DNA of 64,000 nucleotides from Geosiphon pyriformis (Eukaryota; Glomeromycota; Glomeromycetes; Archaeosporales; Geosiphonaceae): NCBI GenBank assembly GCA_016748015.1, contig JAAOMT010000714.1, positions 101,840 to 165,839 of the forward strand, read 5' to 3'. Shown piece by piece: positions 34,961 to 46,407 of this stretch (position 1 is its first letter; each line of letters starts with the position of its first letter). The notes under the pieces were generated by a model. It saw only the letters and a program-made list of their open reading frames with translations, ran no database searches and was not told where the DNA came from. The position numbers and the translations under genes were made by a program.

Positions 34961-35654
34961 ATTAATATATTTGTTGTGTTTTAAATGTTATTTTATTTAA
35001 ATATTATCTAAGGTATCTTATATTTAATTAAACATATAAAATATATTAAATTATATAAAGTGCTCTAAATTATAAAAATAAAAGTTTTAATTTAATATAT
35101 CTAATATTTTATAATTAGAATTATATTATATCTTTTTTATTATTTGCAGTATATATAAATTTACATAATTATGTTTTTTAATAATAAGTTAGTTTTATTA
35201 TTTTTTATTGTTAATTTATTTTAAACTATTATTTTCTTAAAATATATTACAACTTAATAAATTAATAATAACAATTAAATTTTATAATACTTTATTAATA
35301 ATAATAAATTTTTTTTAGTGTTATTTTTGTAAATAAAATCATATAAACTATAAGATTTTAAGTATAAAAAATGACAAATTTTTATAAAAAGAAACTTAAT
35401 TTTAATAATATATTTACAACATTCTTTGTTTCTTGTTTACTTTTATTTATATTTAATAATTAATAATAAAAACTGTTAATTTAATTTTTTACATATTTGT
35501 ATAATTATATAAAATATAGCAAAGTATTATGTTGTCAAGTTTTTTAAATACAGAAACATTTATATTGATTATACAAATACTATAGTTAATAAAAATAATT
35601 GACAATTTATTTTTTTATTTTAAAAACACCTATTGATATACTTTATAAGTTTAT
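34961..35654. other. AT-rich spacer
   Basis: No frame or motif could be supported. A TTATATAAAGTGC string near 35056 recurs inverted near 38640 and could be the end of a DNA element, but this is weak. Confidence 0.5.
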
Positions 35655-36115
35655 TAATTATTATATAACAATCAATATGACAATAGTATTTAAATTTACT
35701 TATTTCTAAATAGTCTTAATAATTAATATGACAATAATAATTAGATTTATTTATCTTAAATAGTTTTAACAATTAATATAGCAATAATAATTCAGTTTAT
35801 TTATTTTTTAATGGTTTTAACAATTAATATGGCAATAATAATCAAATTTACTAATCTTTGAATAGTCTTAGTAATTAACATAACAATAATATTAATTTTA
35901 TTTATTTTTAGACAATTATAATAATTAATATGAATATACTAATCAAATTTACTTATTTCTAAATAGTTATAGCAATTAATATAATAATAATAATCAAATT
36001 TATTTATCTTTAAATAATCTTAAAAATTAATGTAACAATAATAATTTACTTTACTTACTTTTGAATAGTTATAATAATTATTACAGTAATGTTAATTAAA
36101 TTTTTGGATAATTAT
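35655..36115 (+). repeat. Minisatellite, about 50-bp unit, about 9 copies
   Basis: An anchor AATTAATATG-CAATAATAAT recurs at about 35669, 35721, 35771, 35822, 35872, 35923, 35973, 36025 and 36075. Spacing is 50-52 bp. Units also share TTTATTTATCTTTAAATAGT. Copies differ by several substitutions, so it is an old array. No coding potential. Confidence 0.8.
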
Positions 36116-36234
36116 TTAATATTTATTACTAAAACTAAGCAAAACACATTATTTTACAATAATTATTATGTTGTAATCTTTAAAATTATATTAATTTTTT
36201 ATTATTATAAGATTCAATAAGCATAATCCAACTA

Positions 36235-36345
36235 TTATTTAGAAATTAAGAACAAATTAAAAACTTTAAAACTAAATGTGATTCACATATTTTCTATATA
36301 TAACTAGCTATTTAAGCTAGTTTAAACTATACTATATTAATACAA
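36235..36345 (-). repeat. LINE-type 3' UTR of element F1
   Basis: Read on the - strand it shows the conserved TAGCTAGTTATATATAGAAA block, then a GTGAATCACATTTAG palindrome-like segment and TAGTTGGATTATGCTTATTG. This parallels the D1 3' UTR (ACAGTTGAATTTTACTTATA). Confidence 0.65.
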
Positions 36346-36399
36346 CAAAAAAAAACTTATTTAAAACTGATATTTTTTAAATTATATCAAACAAAATAA

Positions 36400-38433
36400 T
36401 ATTACAAGAAACCAATTCAACCAATTATTTAACTGTTTTCAAGGAATTAATTTTAACATTAACAAATTTATGAACTTAAAGTAACATTAAATTAGAAAAC
36501 ATTTTATTATTCACAATAGTTTAATATATTAGACTACTAAACATGTTAAAATTCTTTATATAACATTTTTTTTAATAAAACCATCTTTTTTTTCAATTTA
36601 TTAATAACTTTGCTAAAAGCACTTAGCTAAATTATAAGTTCATTGATTTTAAAATTAAAAATGCTGTTTGAAACAAAATTATCTTTAACAAATTGTTTAA
36701 ATACAATAACCAAAAAATTAATAGGCCTCATAATAAATTCAATCAAAGTAGTTAGTTTGGTCAACTTAGCTTCCAAAAAAATCAACCATAAAAAAACTAA
36801 AAAATTACCAACAGCAACAGAAAGAAAAACAAGAAACAATAAAGATAAAAACCCAAAAAAGCTTAAAAAAACCAAAGCTTTAATATATAATTCAGCATCT
36901 ACAAAACATAATATAAATACTTTAAAAATTTTAAGAAGAAAAAATAAAGACACCTTATAGTTCACAGCTAGATAACTCACTTTTTAATATTTAAAACAGC
37001 ACTAACAGCCAAAAATTTCTTATCAGATATGACACTTTTATAATATATTAGTTTTAACTATAATAGCATTTAAGTTTACTTAAAAACCAAATATAACTAG
37101 CATAAACTGGGAATAACAACCAAAATTAAGAAAGCAAAAGATAAAACAGAATTGACTACTAACTTGTAAAATTATATTACTAATTTTAAAAGCAGTACAA
37201 TCAGAAAAAAGATTAACCAACTTGGTTTTAAACTTATTTTAAAACAAAATAGTCTTATTTTAATTAACCAAAGAAAAAATTTTAACATTATTCTTGTCTA
37301 TTAAAACTGATTAATGATTCAAAGCAGATATAATAACATCTAGTTTTTTAAAATAAACAACTATGTATTATTAGACATTAGTAAACTTTAACACAATATG
37401 GATAATCTTATCAAATATACTAAGTGTTGTCTTAATATTAGCAGTAAATATACCTAAAAGCATATTGTATAATATAACAATAGCAAAAAAAAAACCAGTC
37501 TCAGAAATTACCAAAGACTTGGCAATTTTAAGAATAATCAAACAAATAAAGTTTGTAAATTCAACTAAAAAAACAGCTTCTAAAGATTTTTAAGAAGCAA
37601 ACTCTATACAAAAAAACTTAATATTATTTTTTTAATATTGACTTTGCATTCAAAAAACTATGTACAGACTAAAAAACAGTCTTAACATAAACCAATTTAA
37701 TCTTGAAATAATACTAAATACCAGAATAAAAGCTATTTATTCAGCAAATCTTTAATAATTAAAGATAATTTTTTAAATATTATTAGTAATAACATCAGAA
37801 ATCAAAAAAAAACAATAATAATTCAGTTTTTATTTGATTAGCCCAGTTCTTATGAATAAATAATCTAATAAGAAATAGTTGTTTTGCTTTTAAAACTGAC
37901 AATAATCTGTTAAAAAACATCATATTTGATAACACTACTAATAATTGATCTTAACCCATTTTGGATAATAAACTAGCTAATACAATAGAAATTTTATTTA
38001 AAATCTCATTAAAAACCACAAAAAAATTTGATATAACAATAACAAAAGTGACTAACTACCCTTATTTTTTTAATTCAATAGTTTTTTTTTGAAGAAATAA
38101 TACCAGCAGCATTATATATAAAAATTATAAAAAAAAAACCAGTTTATTAAATAATTTATTATTAAAAATTTTTGGATTCTTAAAAAAAATAAAGACAATA
38201 TTAAGACTGATCCAAGTATGTTTTTTTAAAAGAACTTTAATTGGTAAAAAACCGGCCAAAAATAAAAAAAATGCTTTAGTATCCACTAAAAACAGCTTTT
38301 TACTAATATTATTTAAAAAAAAAGCTTCTAAAACGTTCTGTTTAGCTGTTTTTACAACAAAAAAAACTTTGTAAGATATTAAAAAAGAGGTACCAGTTGC
38401 AGCTTTTTTACTCTTTGCTCTAGTCATAATCAT
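36400..38433 (-). pseudogene. ORF1-like protein remnant of element F1
   Basis: The N-terminus is basic and Ser/Ala-rich (38433-38125, open for 102 codons). Near 37960-38060 a reading such as VISNFFVVFNEILNKISIVLASLLSKMG recalls a conserved middle segment. At 36980-36627 another open stretch of 117 codons contains KVFILCFVDAELYIK and FLEAKLTKLTTLIEFIMRPI, the counterpart of the coiled coil in F5. Many Gln and Trp codons in between are stops. The role is inferred to be a LINE ORF1-type RNA-binding or assembly protein. Confidence 0.6.
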
Positions 38434-38799
38434 ATAAATAAAGAGATAAAAAATTTTTATTTAATATAATCTTAATATTAATAAAATAATAAATTTATAA
38501 ATAAAGCAAATAATAATAGATTAATATAGATTTTATTATTGTAATACTTAAATACAAAATAGGATTGATATTTTAAAATAATATTTGAGACATTTTATAA
38601 TTAAAAATATCTTATAATATTTAAGGCACTTTATATAATAATATTTAACACACAATATATTTAATATTATATAATTACAGTATAATTATAGAGAATAGAA
38701 ATTACTTATATTTTACTATTGTGTTTACAAAAATAGAAACTATAAAAAAAAATATATAGTGAAAGTGATTATAAAAAATAACATTATATATAAATAATT
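38434..38799. other. AT-rich spacer / possible leader of F1
   Basis: A/T-rich sequence upstream of the F1 start on the - strand. It may include the F1 leader and the 3' end of the next copy, but no block is clear. Confidence 0.4.
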
Positions 38800-39260
38800 T
38801 TGGTATTTAAAAAAGTGTAATTAAAAAAATAATAACTATAATTAAAAAAATAATAGAGAAAATTTACTATAATAAGAAAAATTTTATTATAAGATTTGAT
38901 ATTAATATAATAAAATTTAAAAATCTTAAAAAAAACTACAAATTTAAATAAAATTTAAATAAAAAAAAAATTTTATAATTTACAGTTAAATAATTTGTAT
39001 TTTAATACTTAAAATATTAATTTTAATGATAATAGTTTTTAAATTTTTTTTAAATTTAACATAATAATAACATATTAAAAATATTAAATAAAATTAAGAA
39101 AACACAAAATAAAACATATATGACTACTAATTTAAGAAACTAATCTATTAATTTTGAAACTATATAGCCAAAAAAAATTAATTAATTTGGTCTTAAATAG
39201 TTTTTTTTAATTTATAAAAAAAATTCTGATATTATTTTTGTTTATTAAAATTAATTAGCA

Positions 39261-39350
39261 TATTAGAGTAATTGTAATTATATTAAAGTAATTATAATTA
39301 TATTAAAGTAATAGTAATTATATTAAAGTAATTATAATTATATTAAAAAA
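39261..39350 (+). repeat. Short tandem repeat, 20-bp unit, about 4.5 copies
   Basis: The unit TATTAAAGTAATTATAATTA is repeated from 39261 to about 39350 with a few substitutions. It lies inside the decayed F2 element. Confidence 0.85.
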
Positions 39351-39649
39351 CTTAATATTTATTATAACATATTAATAAACAATAATAACAACAAAAAAAA
39401 ACTTAAAAAATATCATAAATTTAACAATCTTAAATAAAAAAAAACAATATTAATAAATTAAACTTAAAATACAATATTTAAAAAAACTTATAAAACAAAT
39501 TCTATATAAAAAAGCTTTATATTGTTCTTAAAAATAAACTTAATATTTATAAAATTATATATAAATTAAAATATAAAACCAAATATTAAAATAGAGATTA
39601 TTTATTCAAAAGATTTTTGTTAATTAAAAATAATTTTTTGAGTATTATT

Positions 39650-39659
39650 AAAAACAGTA
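39650..39659 (+). repeat. Left target site duplication of LINE E
   Basis: AAAAACAGTA at 39650-39659 is repeated at 46398-46407, right after the A-rich tail of LINE E. Confidence 0.65.
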
Positions 39660-39800
39660 AAAAACTTCTTTTTTTCTTTCATCCCAAATTCCCAAAAAAA
39701 GAGTCAAAAGTTTTAGTAAAAGAAGTTTTTAGCCATTCAGTATGACAAATCCAAACCGTTTTTTGATTTTGAGATCACTATTGGCCCTACTATTGCTGTC

Positions 39801-41606
39801 ATGAAGGAGGTTGCAAAAAATTCTAGTGCTGGTGGTGGTTTTGGACCTGTTCTGTCAAGAAAGAAAAGAAAGGGTGGTGTTTTGGCTAAGAGTGTTTTGG
39901 TAGGAGAGGGTGTTATAGAAACAACTGAAAGTTACTCACAAAATTCTGAAACTGGTGACACTACCAAGTCTGAGAGTGTTGACATGAAAGAAAAGTGCCT
40001 TATTGAGGAGACCAGTATCAATTATAATAAAAAGGATGTCTTTGATGGTAGGGACCCCAACCAAACACTAAAGAGCTTAGATATCAAAATTAAGACCAAA
40101 AAAGTATTGGGCAAACCACTGGACAAAATTAACTTTGAGGATGGCTTTGATAATGGTGATTTTTTGAATGAGTCTGCCCTCCTTTCACCTCCTCTTCTGC
40201 TTAAACTTTCAGTTCATGTTTTTGTTCACAAATTTTTTGCTTTGGATATTGATTTGGTGGCCATTGCTGAGAAATCCTTTCAGGAAAAATTGAATTTTAT
40301 CAGGAAAATTTTTTCAGGTGTGAATAGTTTTGGGAAGGCCTCTATCCTCTCAAAATTTGGTGGGATAATTTGTATGACTTTTACTTCTGAAATGGCAATG
40401 ATGGCTGCAAGTAAATTGGCTTATGATCATGGTATTGTGGTGAACACTGATCTTAAGTGTTTGGTAAACAATTGTACAAATCAGGATATTGTGATTAAGA
40501 AGATTCCTGTTGGTACATTAATTGAGGCAGTACATGCAGCTGTTTCCGAATTTGGGGTTGTTGTGTCAATCAAAATGCAGTTGGTAGGGTTGTAACAAAA
40601 AGCAATTGTCATTTTGGAAGATTTTGATTAAGCTGATTTGTTGACATCCAAGTGGTCTATTCTTATTGGGAAAGATGCAGTCTGGATGGCCAGAGCTAAT
40701 GTGGATAAACAGACATGGAATTCCAGAGATGAGTTTAAAGCATTGCTTTATACTTTTCTTGTGAGAACCAATGCACATGATCTTTGGGATTTTATTGGTT
40801 CAGTGGGTGGGAAAACATGTGTCATCGAGCACAATTCAGTTAACTACACTCAGGCATGCTGCACCACAGTGTGTTTTGAGTTTGAAAGTAATCTAAATCA
40901 GGCTCTGGTTAACACTCCAGTAATAAATAGTGTCAGTCTTCATTGGTCACATCTGTTTGCTGCCTTGTGTTCCTCTTGCAATTCTCTTGGTCATACATCT
41001 AGGTTTTGTAAATTAGCTGGTGTGTCTTCAAGTCCGAAGGGCAAGAGAGCTCCTCTTTTGGTTCAAGATTGGCTTAGATTGGCGAAGATTTATAAAAAGA
41101 AGTCTGCTCCTGTTTCTTATCCTTTGGCTTTTGGTGAGAAGACTTGGGTGTTGGTGGTTGGCTCTATTCCTTCAGGCACTTCTCTTGAATATAATTCTCA
41201 GCTTGGTACCATTAGAAATAATAAACCTCTCCCTCCAGTGGTGAATGATTTGGAAAAACATTTAGTTAGCATTGAAAGCAGTCTTGTTAGCCTCGTTAGA
41301 CAAATTGGTGAGTTGGCTAAGAGATTGGAATCATTTGTGCTGGCAGTTTCTCAGCCTAGCTCTGGATGTCAGCTGCCAGTGACCCCCCCATCACAGAATC
41401 AAGGGAAGGATATAGTGATGAGAGTGAGTTCAGGTGATGCCACTAGTGACAAAACTGCTGCCGTTTCAGGTTCAACTGCCTCACTTGAGGTTGTGAAATG
41501 GGAAAACATGTTGAAAGGTCTCTCTGCTTTAGTTATGAGCCTATTAGCATGCTTGGATGTTTTGGCTTTGGCAGGTGGTGCTCTTTCTCTATCTCTTTCT
41601 CAATGA
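39801..41606 (+). pseudogene. LINE ORF1, nucleic-acid-binding protein with CCHC knuckle (copy E)
   Basis: About 601 codons from ATG 39801 (MKEVAKNSSAGGGFGPVLSR) to TGA 41604. The frame is constant but is stopped by TAA at 40593 (expected Trp, LVGLWQK) and TAA at 40629 (expected Gln). The basic N-terminus has a KKRKGG cluster. An RRM-like segment spans the two stops. A CX2CX4HX4C knuckle, CSSCNSLGHTSRFC, lies at 40968-41009. The C-terminal Leu-rich stretch resembles a coiled coil (LEKHLVSIESSLVSLVRQIG). An earlier ATG at 39742 is in another frame and soon ends. The last codons overlap ORF2 by ATGA. Confidence 0.87.
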
Positions 41607-44600
41607 GTAGTCTGGTATAGAAAATTGCCATGTGTAATGTTTGTGGGTTGAACAATCCTGTAAAGCAAGATAATGTCATTCGTTGGCACAAGGATATAAA
41701 TAATTTGGTTTCTATTTTTATGGAGTCAAAACTTAAAGGGAAAGTTTGTCCATGGTTGACTGACAAATTTGATGGTGTTTGGGTTTTTACTTTTGGTCTG
41801 GATTTTGGTTCTTTGGGTGCTGGTGTGTTGATCATTGTGAATTTTTCTTTAGCAAAACATGTCTGCAAGGTCTCTGAGGTGCCTGGTCAGCTCTTATCCA
41901 TCAAGTTGCTTTTCAAAAATAAACTTTCAGTGTCTATTTTGGGGCTCTATGCTGATGTTTCATCGGTGGTTCAGTTTTTTCAAGCTGGTGAAATCAACTC
42001 TCTTATTGCTAAAGCCATTAATAATTCTTTTTTTGTTATCTTTGGTGGTGATTTTAATGAAGATGGTTCTAGAAAGTGTGCGAGTTTCAAAAAGTGTCTT
42101 GATTTGGAGTTGGTTAACTCTTTGATTGGAAGCCTGGCCATTAAAATGCCCACTTGAGCAAATTCTAGAGGTGTCATGAAAACTATTGATTAGGTGTTTG
42201 TTTCACTGAATCTGGTCAATTTTTTGGTACATCGCGGTATTTCGAACATTGGTGAATATTTTGATACAGACCACCAGGCTGTGTCTGTATCTGTGGGCTT
42301 GGGCAGTTTATTAGATACATGCTTGTTTTTTCTTTGCAAGCAGGCAAATAAAAATTGTTGGAAATTTGATGTTAAAAATGCCAGTGAGACTAAATGGCTT
42401 AAGTTTAAGGATGCTATGGCTGCTAACACTACTATGTTTTTGGGTGCATTTGGTGATGCTGTGAAGTTTTCTGATCTTGGCGCTATGTAGAACATCATTT
42501 GCAAGATTATAGTTCTCTCAGCTGGTGGTGTTTTCAAAAAAAAATGGTTCAAGAGTTTTGATATGGTTCGCAATAAAGTGTTGTCTAGGTTTTATAAGCT
42601 AGAGCTGTTGGTTTCCAAGCTGGTGAAGGCTTCTTGTTTGAGTTCTAGTGTCAGTTTTGCTTTGCTTTTGGGTACATAGGACAATCTTGACTCTGCTGGT
42701 GCTTTGACAGTAAGATCTATGTTCTTTTCTGGTGCTAAATTTGATGACATTTGTTCTGCTCTGGCCAAAGCAAGAAAGTTATACCACTTTTCTAAATTGC
42801 TGGAATTCAAGTGCACTGAAGAATCTCACATTAGGCAGGCTATTACCAATAGGATGGAGAGTTTTGAACTGGATAAGAATCATACAATCAGAAGTGTATT
42901 GAAACATCTCTTTTGCAAAGTGGTTTTGGACCATCTGGTTGTGGGCAATGAGTTAGTTCTTAAATCTGATTTGGTTAAGTTCAAGGTAGATGCTATCATA
43001 GAAGAATAAACCAGGAAGCGTGTGGTGGTTGATAATATCTCTGATACTTGGTTTCGTCAATACCAACTTTTGGACTACGTTTTTGATGATGCTTTTTCTG
43101 GAGTGATGAGTGAGATTAATTTTGATGAGTTGCATCATGTGATTACCAGTTTTCCAAATGGAAAAACTGCTGGTCTCTTAGACATCTCTAATAAGCTTTA
43201 GAAATATTGTGATAAGTCAGTTTTGGGTTTGCTTTTAGTTCTTTTGAATTCTTGTTTGTCTTGTGAGTTGGTGCCTGGTCCTTAGAAGGAAGCTTGAGTT
43301 TTAATGATTCTCAAACCTTATGAGTGGGAGGGTATTCTCACAAATACTCATCCTATTGCCTTGATCAAAACAGCTCACAAGATTCTATCCAAGATTCTTT
43401 CAGATAGAATCTCACTGGCTTGCAGCTCATATGATGTTCTGCGTGGTAACAATTTTTCAGTTTTAAAGGATACAACAACTCAGTCTCCTATTTTTGCGAT
43501 TGGCTTGGTAATTAAGGATGCTTTGGAAAAAAACTGGGAACTTTGGCTTGTTCTACAGAACATGTGGAAGACATATGATTTGGTTGGCTGAGAGCACCTT
43601 AAAAAGAGCTTGGTCAGGATCAAAATGTGTAGTAAATTTGTTTGCTTTTTTGGTAGTATTCATAGAGACTGAACCAACCATGTTATAACAGATTTTGGTT
43701 TGACTGATGGTTATTAAGTGTTTGATGAGTTGGACCAAAGTAAAGTTTTTTCCTCTCTGCTGTGGCACATATTTTATGATCCTCTGTTGTGTGAAATCAA
43801 GCATCAAGAAAGTATGTGTGGTTATAGGCTCAATTTTTATTTTGTTTCTGGGAGTGATCACACTGAGTCTTAGGCTGGGCTTTCTACTTTTCTTGCTGCT
43901 GGTGTCTTTGTTGATGATACTATTTGGATTGGTAGCAGTCAGGCTGCTACTCAGCATATTTTTAACGTTGCTAGTGAATTTTTTTGAGTCAATGATATTT
44001 CAATTAATAATGACAAAACTGTGGTCATTCTAGTCAACAGCAAAGTCAGTGTTCCATCTCTTTTTATTAGTGGTTCACCTATTTCTGTTGCCCATAGAGG
44101 AGAACCTCATCAGTATCTTGGTATTTTTTTGTCAACTGAGGGCCTTTCAAGGCCTAGCTTGGCTAAAGCACATTTAGACATTTGTTTTTTTACTAATTTA
44201 GTTCTAAGGAAGGCAGTTTCAGATAAGCAGTTCTCTATCCCATAATCGGCTACAGAACACAGTTCAGCAATATTCCTGTTAGTGTGTGCAATAAATGAGA
44301 TGCTCTGATTTGCAAGGGCTTAAAGCTAAAAGCTGGTCTCCCAATGGACTTTCCTAGTGATACTATTCACCATCCCTCTTTTTATGGTTTAAAATCATTT
44401 TCACAGTGTTAATCTGAGAGTAAAGTAGCTTCGCTTATTAGTTTTGCAAACTTTGGCAGGATCTTGAGGCATTTGTTCAGTCACAGATCATATGACTTAC
44501 AGACTCTGTGTTGGCAGCCCATTCACTCATTGATCTCTCCTGCTCATATTCATGTTAGTGTTTCTAATAATTTCTTGGCTAGTATAGTTCACATTCTCTT

Positions 44601-46260
44601 TGATTGCAATTTGTCTTTGGGTGGCTCTTTGGCCAGTACTTTTCAGTTTTATGATGGAGTTCCTATGTCTGTCATTCTTGGTGAGTCTTTGTTTTTCAAG
44701 TTTCTATCTTCTCTCTAGTGTTTTGGCATTGCCTTTGTAGATCAGCTTTGTGATCATTATGACATTGTTTTTAGCTGGTGTACTTTCAAGTGGTGGAAGA
44801 GGCTGGACCTTTATGGCCCAGTTCTTGAATAGTTCGGACTTTCTGTTGTATTTTTTACGGCTTCTCATTTGCCTTCCACAGTCTCAGTTGGTGTTAGTCC
44901 TTTTAAATTTTGTGAGTTTAATGATTTTGTGGCCGCCTATGGTCATCTTTCTCAGGTTGATGTCAATAGTTTGTCTATATATACAGATGATTCTTTGAAG
45001 AATTTGGGTACAGTTAATTGTAGAGCTGGGGCTGCTGTTTTTTTTGAGAACATTGATTTGGGTTTGGGTGTTGGTGTTCAGGGTTTAGCATCATCTACTT
45101 TAGCAGAGTTACAGACTATAACATTGGCTTTGGAATGTGTGTCTGCAGCTCGTTCTGTTAATTTGTTTTCAAATAGTTAAGCAGCTTTAGATGCTTGTAG
45201 GTCTGAGTTAAGCCTGGTGTGTCCTGACTTTCACAATTGATGTTGGGTCAAACATCAGCATATTTGGAATGTTATCTACAATAGGAATTTGAGAGTTAGT
45301 TGACACAAAGTCAAGGGCCACTCCGGCGTCTCGGAGAATGACTGCACTGATAGCATTGCTAATGCTGTATCTCTATCTGGTTGGTATCTTCCTCCTTGTA
45401 TGGATGGACACTTTTTGTTGGTGGATAGTAGTGTTGTTTCTAGTAATTCTAGACACTTTGTTCGAGATGTTTATCATGTGGTTTGTCATGTATGCTAAGA
45501 GATCGGTTCCAATTCTGGATTTCTAGCTAGTAGTTTGCATTCAGATGTTGACTGGCTCAGCTTTTCTAGGGTTTGGCACCCTGATTTACATATGGCCACT
45601 GGTTTTACTAGCAGGCTCACAGCTGATACTTGTACTTATCTTATGAAGGCTTTGCACCATCAGCTTCCTGTGGCTGTCTGGAAGTGCATTTACAATAAAT
45701 GTTACCCTAATGTCCTGTGTCTGTATTGTAGTGAGGTAGAGGTTTCTGATCATGTGTTTTCTTGTGCAGTTGATAATTCGGTTCATTGTCAGGTACTGGA
45801 ATCCTGTATGTCTTATTGGAAGTCACTTTCTGGGCTCTTTCTTCCCTCTTTGGTTGTGTTGCAGTTGATGTTGACCTGTGCTTCAGATTTGCTGGTCTCC
45901 TTGGCTCTTTATAAGGGTTTTGTTTTCAATGGATGGCTACAAGAGGCTGTTACTGTCTTCCATGATCCCAAAATTGCTGGTGTTAAAATTACTGATTTTA
46001 TGTGCTTTCTATACTTTGCTTTTAGGAATGATATTTGGTTAGTCTATATCAAGTATCGTGCTTTTATGGAAAAGAATGACCTGATTCCAGTGGATGGATC
46101 TATTCTCATCCCAGTTTTTGGTTTGGTTTCGAGGTTGTCGCCTAGTGTGGTTAAATTGCTTGGTATTATTGAAGCCTTTGGTGTTCTTTTTGGCTTTTAC
46201 AAGTCTTGTTTATTTTTTTTGGGTGTTGGTAACATGGTTTCTGTTAATATAGTTGTATAG
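41603..46260 (+). pseudogene. LINE ORF2: endonuclease, RT, RNase H, zinc finger (copy E)
   Basis: Begins at the ATG of ATGA (41603): MSSLV, then Trp-to-TAG, KIAMCNVCGLN. Endonuclease residues are better kept than in C: FGGDFNEDG near 42041-42066 and DTDHQAV near 42263-42283 with the His intact. The RT box FVDD is intact at 43907-43918. In-frame stops include TGA 42155, TAG 42192, TAG 42488, TAA 43007 and TGA 43589. A small deletion with frameshift near 44230 removes the expected YLVSAVLQ segment after KQFS. RNase H (IYTDDSLKNLG near 44978; AELQTITLALE near 45105) and the finger CLYCSEVEVSDHVFSC (about 45718-45765) follow. The last 241 codons (45535-46260) are open. Confidence 0.9.
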
Positions 46261-46397
46261 TGTTGTCTTAACTGGCTCGAGTGGCTGGTCACATGTGGTT
46301 AAGTGCATGATTCATGCCTAGTTTAGATTATTTCATTGATGTATAGTTCTAGGTAGTGTTTGGATCTCACTCGTTAAACAAAATAAAAAATAAAAAT
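46261..46397 (+). repeat. LINE E 3' UTR with hairpin and A-rich tail
   Basis: CTCGAGTGGCTGGTCACATG, then the palindrome GCATGATTCATGC (46305-46317), then TTTGGATCTCACTCGTTAAA, then an A-rich tail. This is the clearest version of the 3' end shared by LINEs and ORF1-only elements. Confidence 0.88.
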
Positions 46398-46407
46398 AAA
46401 AACAGTA
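46398..46407 (+). repeat. Right target site duplication of LINE E
   Basis: AAAAACAGTA, the same as 39650-39659. Confidence 0.65.

Larger units (their letters stand above)
36225..38433 (-). mobile_element. ORF1-only, LINE-tailed element F1 (about 2.2 kb, decayed)
   Basis: From ATG 38433 (MIMTRAKSKKAATGTSF) the - strand carries one long decayed ORF1-like frame to about 36400. A LINE-type 3' UTR follows at about 36345-36235 (AGCTAGTTATATATAGAAAA, ATGTGAATCACATTTAGTTT). No endonuclease, RT or RNase H lies between. The C-terminal portion matches the intact frame of F5 (9081-9701). It appears to be a near-complete copy of a non-autonomous family. Confidence 0.65.
38800..39659 (-). mobile_element. 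ORF1-only element F2/F3, downstream part (split by LINE E)
   Basis: TATATAGCCAAAAAAAATTA near 39160 and the order of flanking strings follow F1 from about 37770 down to about 36960. The corresponding upstream half of the same element continues right of LINE E at 46408-47045. The left boundary is uncertain because decay is extreme. Confidence 0.5.
39660..46397 (+). mobile_element. LINE copy E, full-length, moderately decayed, inserted in an ORF1-only element
   Basis: The leader (39660-39800), ORF1 (39801-41606), ORF2 (41603-46260), 3' UTR and an A-rich tail are present and bounded by a 10-bp direct repeat. Matching pieces of an F-type element lie on both sides in the same orientation, so E is a nested insertion. 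The composition is intermediate between C and D2. Confidence 0.9.

Noticed and set aside
35655-36115. Regular AT-rich repeats as a CRISPR array
   Set aside because: Units are contiguous without unique spacers, copies diverge, and there are no cas genes. The window is eukaryotic.
35056-38645. Inverted TTATATAAAGTGC (35056) and GCACTTTATATAA (near 38633) as ends of one large DNA transposon
   Set aside because: The match is short and A/T-rich, no target duplication was found, and the interval holds unrelated elements. It could equally be chance.
39742-39804. ATG at 39742 as the start of LINE E ORF1
   Set aside because: It is in a different frame and ends after 20 codons. ATG 39801 opens the conserved ORF1.
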